Source: Halothermothrix sp. (lineage in GTDB: Bacteria > Bacillota > Halanaerobiia > DY22613). From it: a stretch of DNA of 64,000 nt. Of this stretch, positions 54,220-62,547 are shown one piece after another. Numbering within the stretch: position 1 is the stretch's first letter; each line of letters opens with the position of its first letter. The DNA is taken from NCBI GenBank assembly GCA_016841825.1, contig JAENYK010000001.1, positions 651,172 to 715,171 on the forward strand. The letters run 5' to 3'. Both the position numbers and the translations under genes were made by a program. Below the pieces are notes generated by a model. That model was not told the origin of the DNA, searched no databases, and saw only the letters and a list, made by a program, of their open reading frames with translations.

Positions 54220-54605
54220 TTAGCTTCTCAGAGGTTTTCTGAGAGACTTTCATTAGTCAGGTGGTAAAGTACACACACAGGAATAGACAAGCTACAGAAG
54301 GCGTTTAGAGCCTGCTAAGGCATCTATAACTTATGTCCTGTCTATAGGTACGGCGAAAGTGGTGAGATTCAGGCTTTTTATACCTTTCAATAGTGCTAGG
54401 ATTCCTGCAATCCCCTTAACTCATGATTTCGCTGTTCTTCTTATATTGAATAGTCTATTCTTGGGTTCTTATCTGGTCATTACTCACAGTGATCTGTAAG
54501 GCTCAGATAGTCGATAGGTGGGGTTAGGGATGAACTTCTGCAAGAGTGAGGACTACACCCAAGGGTCTTTAATCCTTGTCAGATCGGGCTTAAGCACTTG
54601 CAGGC
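54220..54605 (+). ncRNA. Candidate large structured non-coding RNA
   Basis: A GC-richer, non-coding stretch with several long-range complementary pairs that nest: TCTCAGA/TCTGAGA (54226-54244), ATAGACA/TGTCTAT (54283-54345), CCTGCAA/TTGCAGG (54404-54604) enclosing CTTGGGT/ACCCAAG (54460-54563), and ATCTG/CAGAT (54492-54508). Large ornate RNAs of this sort (GOLLD, ROOL) occur in phages and plasmids. The strand and the class are guesses. The pieces were found by eye, so chance pairing is possible. Confidence 0.4.
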
Positions 54606-54857
54606 ATTGTTAGAAAACAAATTCCAAACCAAATTAGGATAGTTTTCCCGATAGTCAGTCTCCATAGAGTAAACCGATAGAAATTAGATAGTTAATCCCC
54701 TCTTAACGTGAAAATTTCTTCACTCCCTAAACTAACAAAAAAAACACCTACAGGTATTGTGCAAATCTGGTTGGGTCTAAGATCAGGAAACTCTTTTATT
54801 ATTTGAGGAAATCGTGCATTGGTAATTCCCTTCTTTTAACATACTTGGGAATTACGA
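54606..54857. other. Non-coding tract ahead of the leader promoter
   Basis: Holds a small hairpin GTGAA/TTCAC (54708-54723) and a nine-base inverted repeat GTAATTCCC/GGGAATTAC (54822-54855) that touches the -35 of the following promoter and may be its operator. No gene seen. Confidence 0.5.
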
Positions 54858-54886
54858 TTGACTTATATATCAGTTTGTGGTATAAT
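54858..54886 (+). promoter_or_regulatory. Sigma-A promoter of the replication-gene leader
   Basis: TTGACT, 17-base spacer, TATAAT; preceded by a GTAATTCCC/GGGAATTAC inverted repeat. Confidence 0.88.
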
Positions 54887-54943
54887 AGATAGCACAGATT
54901 AATGATAAACTACAATCATTTGTAGAGGAGGTGGATACAAAAC

Positions 54944-55051
54944 GTGGTTAACAACAGTCAACTTCCAAATCAAATACACCAACCGTTAATACAACGGGCA
55001 GGTACATCGAGAAAAATCATTGAAAGCACTTTCGCTGTCTTGTTGAGTTAA
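54944..55051 (+). CDS. Leader peptide, 35 codons
   Basis: GTG start after AGAGGAGGTGG (12 bases): VNNSQLPNQIHQPLIQRAGT, then SRKIIESTFAVLLS and TAA. It precedes nested hairpins and a terminator upstream of the replication-type gene, as in plasmid copy-control leaders. No protein family recognised. If the frame is shifted near the stop the reading continues a few residues (ELIKDSYST), so it might also be a remnant. Confidence 0.5.
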   Translation: MVNNSQLPNQIHQPLIQRAGTSRKIIESTFAVLLS

Positions 55052-55149
55052 TTAAAGACAGCTACAGCACTCCTTAAAAATGTACCTCATCCAACACAGA
55101 TCATTCTATTATCAAAGTGAAGCAGTTTCTGCGAACTTGATAATTTTTG
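55000..55149 (+). promoter_or_regulatory. Attenuator-like leader: nested hairpins and terminator
   Basis: AGGTACAT (55000-55007) pairs with ATGTACCT (55080-55087) and encloses GCTGTCTT/AAGACAGC (55034-55062). It is followed by the terminator ATTATCAA..TTGATAAT (55108-55144) with TTTTTG. Alternative folding across these could switch termination. Confidence 0.55.
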
Positions 55150-55205
55150 TTATTTCTTCTTGTTAGTGTTAAGTGAGGTAAACATTAAATGTCTAATCTA
55201 GTGAA

Positions 55206-55255
55206 CATTTAAGTTTGGTTATGTTAACTCCAGTTAACATAACCAAACTTAAATG
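55206..55255. repeat. 24-bp perfect palindrome with two-base loop
   Basis: CATTTAAGTTTGGTTATGTT.. pairs fully with its complement to 55255 around CC. It ends 27 bases before the start codon of the HTH gene. No T-run follows; it may be an operator or a replication-origin hairpin. Shorter GT(A/G)AACATT copies precede it (55168-55210). Confidence 0.75.
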
Positions 55256-55282
55256 ACCAAAAAAGATAAAGGGGTGTTTTCA

Positions 55283-55953
55283 ATGATTAAAAATATGTTT
55301 AGATACATTTTCCAAAAAACAAAACTTCCAAAACCAACCAGCCCATATATAGTTCCATCCAACGACTTTATCAAAAGAGCAATTAGAGAGTGTACCGATT
55401 CAGAATATAAGATTTTAACTCTTTTGATGACACACGCTAATCGGACAACCTCCGCTTGTTTTCCAGGTGAAGATCGAATAGCCGAGATGGTTGATATAAG
55501 TCGGTCATACATCAATACTTGCACCAAGCGACTTGAAGAAAAGGGATTATCATCAAAGGTAAGCACCACGGAAGGGTGAATCAGTATTACATTTTAGATG
55601 CGAATTATCACCTAAACATAATGGATTCATATGAAAGGGTGATCCAAAAAGGTTCTGCTGAACGTGAGAAAGAATCTTCAACAACCCTTCTGTCTCCGTC
55701 TCCTGAATCTACGACCTTAGAAAACGATACAATTGACGAAGAAGATTATACCTTCAATTTCGATGAGAACGACACCAACGATTCCAGCGAAGAAACATAC
55801 CACTCTTATCTTTCCGAAAAAGCAGAACGTAGGAAAGAGAAAGAAAAAGAGAGACAAGAAGGCTTACGCGAATACGCTAGGAAAAACCCGAATCAAAATC
55901 ACGTTATGACTTTGGACAAAATCAAAGCTAGCTTGAGAAGACCTCTAACATAG
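55283..55953 (+). CDS. Replication-type helix-turn-helix protein, -1 frameshift
   Basis: Frame 1 (55283-55579) gives MIKNMFRYIFQKTKLPKPTS, SEYKILTLLMTHANRTTSAC and a winged-helix-like HTH (EDRIAEMVDISRSYINTCTK), then after RLEEKG runs into a stop. Frame -1 continues it sensibly (KGKHHGRVNQYYILDANYHL) to a charged C-terminal tail at 55953. The overlap holds the slip heptamer A AAG GGA at 55540-55546 in the correct phase, so either programmed -1 frameshifting or a one-base mutation. The fold resembles plasmid/phage replication-initiation HTH proteins. ATG preceded by AAAGGGGTG. Confidence 0.62.
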
Positions 55954-55963
55954 GGGTCTTTTT
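55939..55963 (+). terminator. Terminator of the replication-type gene
   Basis: AGACC/GGTCT stem followed by TTTTTC, overlapping the last codons. Confidence 0.65.
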
Positions 55964-55981
55964 CTATTATATAACAATACT

Positions 55982-56006
55982 AAAAAAAGAGGGGTTTGCA
56001 CCCCTC
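55982..56006 (-). terminator. Terminator of the integrase gene
   Basis: GAGGGGT/ACCCCTC stem followed by seven T residues on the minus strand. Confidence 0.9.
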
Positions 56007-56028
56007 CCTCACTCTTTCGCCGTCTCTT

Positions 56029-56982
56029 TTAACCTAATCTGATTACCTGCTTAGTTGCGGTAAATTGTTCTAAAGGATTAAACCGATCAATGTCCTTTTT
56101 TATATCGTCGGTAAACATATTCACGTATTCTTTAACTATCTCTATAGATGAATGACCTAGTATCTTTTGGAGTCGAAATAGATCCCCACCGTTGAGAATC
56201 CACTTTTTAGCGAATGTATGTCTGTAAAGGTGAACACTCGTTTTAGATACACCCCTTCTATTGTTGTATCGGGCGATAGCTGATGTTAACCCATCTAATG
56301 ATAATTTAGTACCTGTATTAGTACAGAAAAGGTAGTCCTCTGGTTCACCTTTCCGAAAGCTTAGGTATTCTTGTAATACCCTCACCAACGTCTGACTCAA
56401 AGGAATTAATTGCTCTTGTTTATTCTTCGTCTTTCGCAGTTTAACCATCCCATTTTCTAAGTCTAAATCCCTGATCTTGATATTCAAGACCGAACTAAGC
56501 CTATTACCAGTACCCAAAAAGTAGTTAGTTAAAACCCAGTTACGGTAGGTACTAAAGTTACATTTCCTCAAATTTGGCTTTTCTAAAAGCAACTTCAACT
56601 CGGCATCTGAATAGGTTTCTTTGATCTTCTTCTGAGTCTTAACAAGTTCAATCTTGAATTCCTTCAAATAGTCTAATTTCATAGAGTAATACAGAAAGGC
56701 TCTTACAGCCCGAAGAACAGTATTGATAGAAGTTGAATTGTTGATCTGACCCTGTAGGCTTAACTTAAATTGGTCAAAGACTTTTGCGGTAACATCTTTA
56801 ATAAGAGATATAGACTTAGTTTGAAGAAACCCCTCTAACCTTTCGTTGTTCATCTCGTAATACTCTAATGTTCGTTTCGACAGATTCTTAGACTTAGAAT
56901 AAAGCATGAACTCCCCAAAAGCTTCCTGTACAGTTTTGTCAGAACTACCAAACCCCATTTTGATTCTGTTACTTTTGCCCAC
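56029..56982 (-). CDS. int: Tyrosine integrase of the tRNA-Arg element
   Basis: About 317 residues from a GTG with GGCAGGTG upstream. N-terminal SAM-like core-binding domain (KTVQEAFGEFMLYSKSKNLS), catalytic Arg in LGTGNRLSSVLNI, HxxR in VHLYRHTFAKKW, GHSSIEIVKEYVNMF with the Tyr. It lies about 200 bases from the att repeat, transcribed toward the element interior, the usual position of an integrase. Should catalyse integration into and excision from tRNA-Arg. Confidence 0.94.
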   Translation of the reverse strand: MGKSNRIKMGFGSSDKTVQEAFGEFMLYSKSKNLSKRTLEYYEMNNERLEGFLQTKSISLIKDVTAKVFDQFKLSLQGQINNSTSINTVLRAVRAFLYYSMKLDYLKEFKIELVKTQKKIKETYSDAELKLLLEKPNLRKCNFSTYRNWVLTNYFLGTGNRLSSVLNIKIRDLDLENGMVKLRKTKNKQEQLIPLSQTLVRVLQEYLSFRKGEPEDYLFCTNTGTKLSLDGLTSAIARYNNRRGVSKTSVHLYRHTFAKKWILNGGDLFRLQKILGHSSIEIVKEYVNMFTDDIKKDIDRFNPLEQFTATKQVIRLG

Positions 56983-57153
56983 AAAAAAACACCTGCCTTT
57001 ATGTATTTTGCAGGTGTTCCTTAGCACAACAGGCTAGCTTATATTAAGCGTATAATCTGTTTTGCTGATATTCTATTTGTCTATAGTACCAAAAACAGTA
57101 AAACCGCCATTCCCTCCCGTCATTTCGCTGTTGATAGACTGAGAGATTCGAAC

Positions 57154-57232
<79 letters not shown>

Positions 57233-57235
<3 letters not shown>

Positions 57236-57307
57236 AGCGAAAAACGGGACTCGAACCCGCGACCCTCACGTTGGCAACGTGATGCTCTACCACTGAGCTA
57301 TTTTCGC
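57233..57307 (-). tRNA. tRNA-Gly (GCC)
   Basis: 75 nt with CCA; acceptor GCGAAAA/TTTTCGC, anticodon loop TTGCCAA, T-loop GGTTCGAGTCC. Confidence 0.97.
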
Positions 57308-57310
57308 AAT

Positions 57311-57400
57311 TGGTGCGAAGAAAGGGACTCGAACCCCCACGAGCGTTATCTGCTCACTAGAACCTGAATCTAGCGCGTCTGCCAATTTCGCCATCTTCGC
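57311..57400 (-). tRNA. tRNA-Leu (CAG)
   Basis: 90 nt with CCA and a long variable arm (TGAGCAGATAACGCTCG); anticodon loop in GATTCAGGTTC. Confidence 0.95.
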
Positions 57401-57405
57401 ATCTG

Positions 57406-57481
57406 TGGTGAGTCATGATGGATTCGAACCATCGACACCCTGATTAAAAGTCAGGTGCTCTGCCGACTGAGCTAATGACCC
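57406..57481 (-). tRNA. tRNA-Lys (TTT)
   Basis: 76 nt with CCA; anticodon loop CTTTTAA, T-loop GGTTCGAATCC. Confidence 0.97.
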
Positions 57482-57488
57482 ATGATTA

Positions 57489-57563
57489 TGGCTGGGGTGG
57501 CAGGATTCGAACCTACGCATAACGGAGTCAAAGTCCGGTGCCTTACCACTTGGCGACACCCCA
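57489..57563 (-). tRNA. tRNA-Gln (TTG)
   Basis: 75 nt with CCA; acceptor TGGGGTG/CACCCCA, anticodon loop CTTTGAC. First gene of the tRNA operon. Confidence 0.97.
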
Positions 57564-57574
57564 ATACTTTTCTC

Positions 57575-57604
57575 ATTATAGCAAACTCTTACTTCCTTGT
57601 CCAA
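57575..57604 (-). promoter_or_regulatory. Proximal promoter of the tRNA operon
   Basis: TTGGAC (57599-57604), 18-base spacer, TATAAT (57575-57580), minus strand, about 12 bases before tRNA-Gln. Confidence 0.7.
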
Positions 57605-57648
57605 AGCCCTTTTAAAAAAAATCCTCAAAGCTTTTTGCGACATTAGTA

Positions 57649-57677
57649 ATTGTAACATTCAACGTCGTCGTTGTCAA
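57649..57677 (-). promoter_or_regulatory. Distal promoter of the tRNA operon
   Basis: TTGACA (57672-57677), 17-base spacer, TACAAT (57649-57654), minus strand. Confidence 0.78.
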
Positions 57678-57750
57678 CAATATTTTTATAAAAACTACAT
57701 GGAATTAGACCATAGGTGTGTATCAACTACACCCAATAACCCGAATAGGT

Positions 57751-57843
57751 TTAGTATTTACTAAATAAAGAAGCAGCATTCCTTCCCGCATAGGACTTAA
57801 CACTATAATATCCGCAACATTCTGTTTCATAAACTTTCCCCAT
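57751..57843 (-). CDS. Possible 30-codon peptide
   Basis: ATG after AAAGGAGAATTAGATT reads MGKVYETECCGYYSVKSYAG then RNAASLFSKY and TAA. Rich in Tyr, Cys-Cys and small polar residues. Could be a peptide precursor, but no modification enzyme or exporter is adjacent, and no homologue was recognised. Confidence 0.35.
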   Translation of the reverse strand: MGKVYETECCGYYSVKSYAGRNAASLFSKY

Positions 57844-58476
57844 AATCTAATTCTCCTTTCATCTGCCACCATTACGAATAAAAATAAAAAAACACATCCT
57901 TAGCCATGACAACTCCATATCTTCCTGATCAGGACCATCTACCAATTTAAATAATGGAGGAAGAGAAATACAGCTAAAGTACCAGCAAAATTTATAAACG
58001 ATGCAATGATTAAAAGATATTTTATTTTTTTATTTATTAAGACAATAATTTATACATAAAAAAGAACATTAGGTTGAATATTACTCTAATTCAAGCATTA
58101 ATTTATTCAATTTTCTTTCTACTGAAAAATTAATTTAGCTAAAAAACAGAACCAGGGTGATTCATCGAATAGATAGGCTGTTCTTCAACCATACGATAGG
58201 AGATAAAAGGTTAGCCGATAAATAAAATAAGAGTAGAGCTAATAAATTATGTTAGCAAATCTAGTAATCTATCGGAGTAATTTTTCAAAATTATTGGTTA
58301 TAAAACTAATTCCAGATAAAAAACTGCCGGGAATAATTATTTATAATAATGCAGATACTATTTTTATTTACTGCAAAAGGTCAGAACTAAGAAAGACAGC
58401 AGAATAAAAAGCCAATCTAATATTGCAACCCACTCTAATGATGCTTGCCCAAATCTAATCATTCCATCACTTTACA
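57844..58476. other. AT-rich intergenic region
   Basis: About 630 bases between the mini-ORF and the HAD gene. Several short open frames exist without ribosome sites. No RNA, repeat or recognisable coding remnant identified. Confidence 0.5.
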
Positions 58477-59085
58477 TCAAAATTTTATAGTATAATCTCT
58501 TAATTTTTCCTTAAGCTCATGGGGAGATTTAAAAAGAATAGTTTTCATTCCAAACTCCTCCGCCCCCTTTAGATTTGCTTCAGTATCATCAATAAAGATC
58601 GCTTCTTCAGGTATTATCTCATATCTTGTAATCAGCTTTTGATAAATCTCTCGCTCAGGTTTGATCGTCTTCTCCAATGCAGAGATAATCATTCCATCGA
58701 AATATTGAAAGAAATCATTCTCTTTATAAACTTTTTCAAAGGCCAGGATATGATAATTTGAGAGAGCATAAAGATTATAATAGCCTAAATCTCGTAGCTG
58801 TTTCAACAATGCCACAGTACCTGAAATAGGTTTTAACATCTCCAGCCAATTTTGAAAAATATCTTTAATCTCTAAAGCATCATCGCGATGTCTTATGGTG
58901 AGTAGTTCTACAACCTCCTCCTGACTAAGCACTCCTTTATCTAATAGTAACCATTCAGGACTTTGAAAAATCTCATGAAACAACCTTTCCCGTAATTCTG
59001 GATCTGAGTACTTTTCTTCTAAAAGTTGTGCTGGCTTAAATTCCAACAATACATTTCCTAAATCAAAAATAATATTCTTTATCAT
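58477..59085 (-). CDS. HAD-superfamily hydrolase (HAD-IA)
   Basis: 202 residues. Motif I FDLGNVLLEF (the second acidic residue of DxD is replaced by Asn, as in YihX/haloacid dehalogenase-like enzymes), motif II YALSNYH, motif III lysine in EKTIKPEREIY and motif IV FIDDTEANLKGAEEFGM. Likely a small phosphatase of a sugar phosphate or similar; substrate unknown. Monocistronic. Confidence 0.87.
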   Translation of the reverse strand: MIKNIIFDLGNVLLEFKPAQLLEEKYSDPELRERLFHEIFQSPEWLLLDKGVLSQEEVVELLTIRHRDDALEIKDIFQNWLEMLKPISGTVALLKQLRDLGYYNLYALSNYHILAFEKVYKENDFFQYFDGMIISALEKTIKPEREIYQKLITRYEIIPEEAIFIDDTEANLKGAEEFGMKTILFKSPHELKEKLRDYTIKF

Positions 59086-59403
59086 TTTTCCCTCTCCTTT
59101 ATTATAAAAATATCAAAATGTGATTACATCTCACTCTCGGAATAAATTTTTTAGAATTTTAAGTTGTGTTATGTTAAATATAATCTATGTACATCAATGT
59201 ATTCTTTATTTTACCTCTAATTATAAGAATACTTCTATATTGTTATCTAATATGACAACTCAAACCAATTGAAAATTATATTCATTTATACTTTAACAAA
59301 CTGATCTAATTAAGTTTTTTTACTTTTTATCTACGAATTCCTAAATACCATAAGTTCACAATGACAATCTGAATAGATAGTATTTTTAATATTCAGTACT
59401 ATT
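59086..59403. other. AT-rich intergenic region
   Basis: About 320 bases between the HAD gene and the metal-uptake cluster; nothing recognised. Confidence 0.5.
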
Positions 59404-60159
59404 TTACCAATAAAGATAACCATTTTTTGGCTCATCCATCTCTTCTAAAGATAAAATTAGAATATACGGCATTATTTCACCTCCCCCATCGTATTTCCCT
59501 AAAATTTTCTTAGCATTAATAACTCCTTTTATCTTCACCCACTGACCATTTTGCAACTGATCTCCATGATTACAATAACATAGAACTCCTACTCTCTGAG
59601 AATCAACCGCACAACAAGAAATCATCAATCTTGTGATATAAAACTCATCATTATTCTGATCAATCTCTCGATATACCTGACCATAGATTTCTATTTCACG
59701 TCCCATATATTTGTCGTAATTTAGATAAAGCTCACTTAATGCATCATAATAATTCAATTCAGTAAATCTATACAAATCGACATGTTCAGGTTGTTGATCA
59801 TCATCGCTCTGTCTCCACCTGATCTCAAAGGAATTAAGAGTAATACCTTTCTTACTATTAATCTCAGCCCCTAATTCCTGTGGGTTCATAACTATCCCTA
59901 ACACTAGAGGAACAATAAAAAACAGATACCCCCATTTTAACCTTTGAACTCTTTCTTTGTATAACCGACGAAATTGTACCATACCTAAAGCTATAAAAGC
60001 CCATAATGAAAAGTAGATATATCCCAACATTTTAGGGTGTACAAAATAAAAAATTGACTCGGAATATATCAATTTACCAATATAAAAAGCAAATCCCCAG
60101 AGAATAAAAAACCAAATACATTCATTGAGATTGAATTTTTTCATGAATCTCCTCCTCAT
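59404..60159 (-). CDS. TIGR03943-like permease partner protein
   Basis: 251 residues. Two or three membrane helices near the N-terminus (WFFILWGFAFYIGKLIY, YLFFIVPLVLGIVMN) precede an extracytoplasmic domain with DKYMGREIEIYGQVYRE, FYITRLMISCCAVDSQRVG and KIKGVINAKKILGK, the pattern of TIGR03943, the usual partner of UPF0718/YraQ-type permeases in metal transport. Overlaps the permease coding end by four bases, so translationally coupled. The gene itself looks intact. Confidence 0.8.
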   Translation of the reverse strand: MRRRFMKKFNLNECIWFFILWGFAFYIGKLIYSESIFYFVHPKMLGYIYFSLWAFIALGMVQFRRLYKERVQRLKWGYLFFIVPLVLGIVMNPQELGAEINSKKGITLNSFEIRWRQSDDDQQPEHVDLYRFTELNYYDALSELYLNYDKYMGREIEIYGQVYREIDQNNDEFYITRLMISCCAVDSQRVGVLCYCNHGDQLQNGQWVKIKGVINAKKILGKYDGGGEIMPYILILSLEEMDEPKNGYLYW

Positions 60160-61252
60160 ATTCCCAATTGATTTATTATTACTGCTAAAATAAAAATCAC
60201 CAAAACGATTATTCCAATTAATCGAAATACAAATCGTCCCTTACAAACCGGCAAGCATAATAGTATTTTTATATCAATCATTAGTCCAAGAATTAAAAAA
60301 CCCATAATAGAACCAGTAGTAAACTGACTAACAAAAGTTCGAGCGATAAAGGCATCTGCTTCTGAACAGAGAGAAAGAACAAAGGCTAATGCCATCATTA
60401 CCAATACCGAAGATATAGATCCTTGCCCAATCGAAAAGATAAAATCTCTCAAAACAAATGTTTGCATTAAAGATGATAGGAAAGCTCCAAAAATCAAAAA
60501 TCGCCCAACCTGGTATAGCTCTATACTGGTATGCTCTAATATATTCAAAAACTTCACCACAAAATTCGGTCTATCCTCCATAAGATGACCATGACTAGCA
60601 CAAGTACAGCCCACTCTATGATCTTCATTTTGCTGGTTATTATGATCATGATGATCTAAATGAGTACAACCATATAGAAAACTTCCTCTACTTTCTTTTA
60701 AAGGATTACCATGATAAAAGTTCCCTATCAGATATCCAATCACGATAGCAGCAATTAAACCTAAAATACTCCGTAATAAGACCATCTATAACTGTCCAGA
60801 AAATGCGTAATACGTAGAAGTCAACACAACAGGATTAACAATAGGGACGGCCAACATGAAAGTAATCGCAAAATGAGTTGGTACACCTTTCTTAACTAAA
60901 CTTCTCATAATGGGGACTTTAGCACATTCGCAAACAGGAGAGATCAGTCCTGTTAAAGAAACTACCAACAAACCGACAAAAAAATTTCTGGGTATAATTT
61001 TTGATATAAAACGATCAGAAACGAACATTTGTATCAGGGAAGAGACCAAAGCGCTGATCATAATAAATGGAATCGCTTCTAGTATAACACTCAAAAATAT
61101 TATAGTAAACCCTTCAACTAATCCCCTACTAATATTGACCCTTATCCCCAACTCGTCGAAATACCTAATACAAAACGAAGATAGTAAACCCAGAAGAAAA
61201 AACAAAAAAATAAAGTCAAACCATTTCTCTGTATTTTAATATTTCTTTGCAT
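60156..61252 (-). pseudogene. UPF0718/YraQ-family permease, frameshift plus amber codon
   Basis: The only well-placed start is the ATG at 61252 (GGAGGT, seven bases), which reads MQRNIK before going out of frame; adding one A in the AAAA run near 61230 restores KNTEKWFDFIFLFF and the main frame, which continues through LEAIPFIMISALVSSLIQMF and LISPVCECAKVPIMRSLVKK. At 60786-60788 a TAG interrupts between YYAFSGQL and MVLLRSILGLIAAIVIGYLI; a tryptophan TGG would be expected. The ORF then runs to 60156 with SEADAFIARTFVSQF. Two lesions argue for a pseudogene. A histidine-rich loop (HLDHHDHN) suggests metal. Confidence 0.75.
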
Positions 61253-61272
61253 TTGTTATACCTCCATTTTTT

Positions 61273-61708
61273 TTAGAATGTTTCACTTCTGTTATTACAT
61301 TTGGGACATATACCGTATAATTTTAGTTTATGATCTAAAATTGTATATTTGGTCTTCCGCTGCAATTCTTCTTCATATTCTTTAAGTGGGCAATCCAGGG
61401 TAATAATTTCGGCGCATTTCATACACAATAGATGATGATGATGTTCTCCCAAAGCTAGCTCAAAGATTGATTCTTTGTAATCTATATTAATTCTTCGTAC
61501 GATTTTTTTCTCTTCAAACAAATTCAGATTACGATACACTGTAGATAATCTGTACTTCGAGTTCTGATATCTTATCTGATCAAATAACTCTTGAGCAGAA
61601 ATTGGGCGAACATTTTGAGCTAACTGATTCAAGGATCACTAATCCCTGTTCTGTACAGCGTAATCCTTGATTTTTCAAGATCTCTTCCCACTTGTTTCTC
61701 CGGTTCAT
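61273..61708 (-). pseudogene. Fur-family regulator, +1 frameshift
   Basis: ATG at 61708 after GGAGGTTTGGAA reads MNRRNKWEEILKNQGLRCTE QGLVIL, then one extra C near 61634 shifts the frame. The downstream frame gives NQLAQNVRPISAQELFDQIR, STVYRNLNLFEEKKIV, HHHHLLCMKCAE and CPKCNNR: winged helix and both CxxC zinc sites. Joined, the protein is about 144 residues, the Fur/Zur/PerR size. Neighbours suggest a zinc-responsive (Zur-like) role. Confidence 0.78.
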
Positions 61709-61788
61709 TTCCAAACCTCCTCTATATTTTAGTATTAATTAAATTATATTAAGTCAAAATTTTCAAAACCCAATTATTTATATCTAAT

Positions 61789-62547
61789 TCACCGCCGAAA
61801 AGATGTTAAATAATGAAATCGTTTTGTTCGAATCTTATCTCTCAAAAATTGATACAAAACAACCAGGATAAAAATAATGATATTGGACAAAATTATTGTT
61901 CCCCCAGAAGCCAGATCCACATAAAATGAAATAAACAAACCAGAATTAACTGAAAAGATTCCCAAGATGATACTATAGATAATAGTATCTCTAAAACTTT
62001 TAGCAATCCTTAATGCTGTAGCAACTAGCAAAATAAGCATTGACGCCACTAACAATCCACCAACAATTCGCATTGAAAAGGAGATAGTAATAGCAACCAT
62101 GACCATAAAAAAATTATTTAGTAACTTAACTGGAATCCCTGCCATGTGTGCCTCTTCTTCATTAAAGGACAGATAAAAGAAACCATAATAAAAAACCAAT
62201 ACTCCTCCCACAATGAAAATTGATATCGGGAAAATTACCCATAAATCTTCTGGAGTTACCAAAGAGATGCTGCCAAAAAGATAACTAAATATGCTGGAAT
62301 TACTTCGGGATAGACTCACCAAAACTGTCATCAACCCTAATGCTGAAGACAAAATTACTGCCAACGAAAGTTCTGCATAATCCTTATAATCAACTCGCAA
62401 TTTTTCAACACCTATAGCTGCCAACACCGAAACTATGATTGCTAAATACACAGGATAAACTCCCAGAACCATCCCCAAAGCAACAGCAACCAAATTTCCT
62501 ACAAGAAATGCTCTTGGCATAAATGAGTAGGAAAATATTTCAAACAT
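61789..62547 (-). CDS. znuB: Zinc/manganese ABC transporter permease
   Basis: 252 residues, seven or so membrane helices, ABC-3 family (ZnuB/MntB): FSYSFMPRAFLVGNLVAVAL, FNEEEAHMAGIPVKLLN and TISFSMRIVGGLLVASMLIL. Overlaps the ATPase gene by eight bases. Appears intact. Confidence 0.88.
   Translation of the reverse strand: MFEIFSYSFMPRAFLVGNLVAVALGMVLGVYPVYLAIIVSVLAAIGVEKLRVDYKDYAELSLAVILSSALGLMTVLVSLSRSNSSIFSYLFGSISLVTPEDLWVIFPISIFIVGGVLVFYYGFFYLSFNEEEAHMAGIPVKLLNNFFMVMVAITISFSMRIVGGLLVASMLILLVATALRIAKSFRDTIIYSIILGIFSVNSGLFISFYVDLASGGTIILSNIIIFILVVLYQFLRDKIRTKRFHYLTSFRR

Noticed and set aside
54241..54370. Considered the structured stretch as a group I or group II intron or domain V
   Set aside because: The P/Q/R/S elements, the GUGYG start and a convincing domain V are missing; left as an unclassified RNA candidate.
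57413..57658. Open frame of 81 codons on the minus strand over tRNA-Lys and tRNA-Gln
   Set aside because: It is a translation of tRNA genes (GVSPSGKAPDFDSVMRRFESCHPS is a well-known artefact), not a protein.
57950..58060. Hydrophobic frame on the minus strand resembling one membrane helix
   Set aside because: No start codon or ribosome site; AT-rich sequence readily yields hydrophobic frames.
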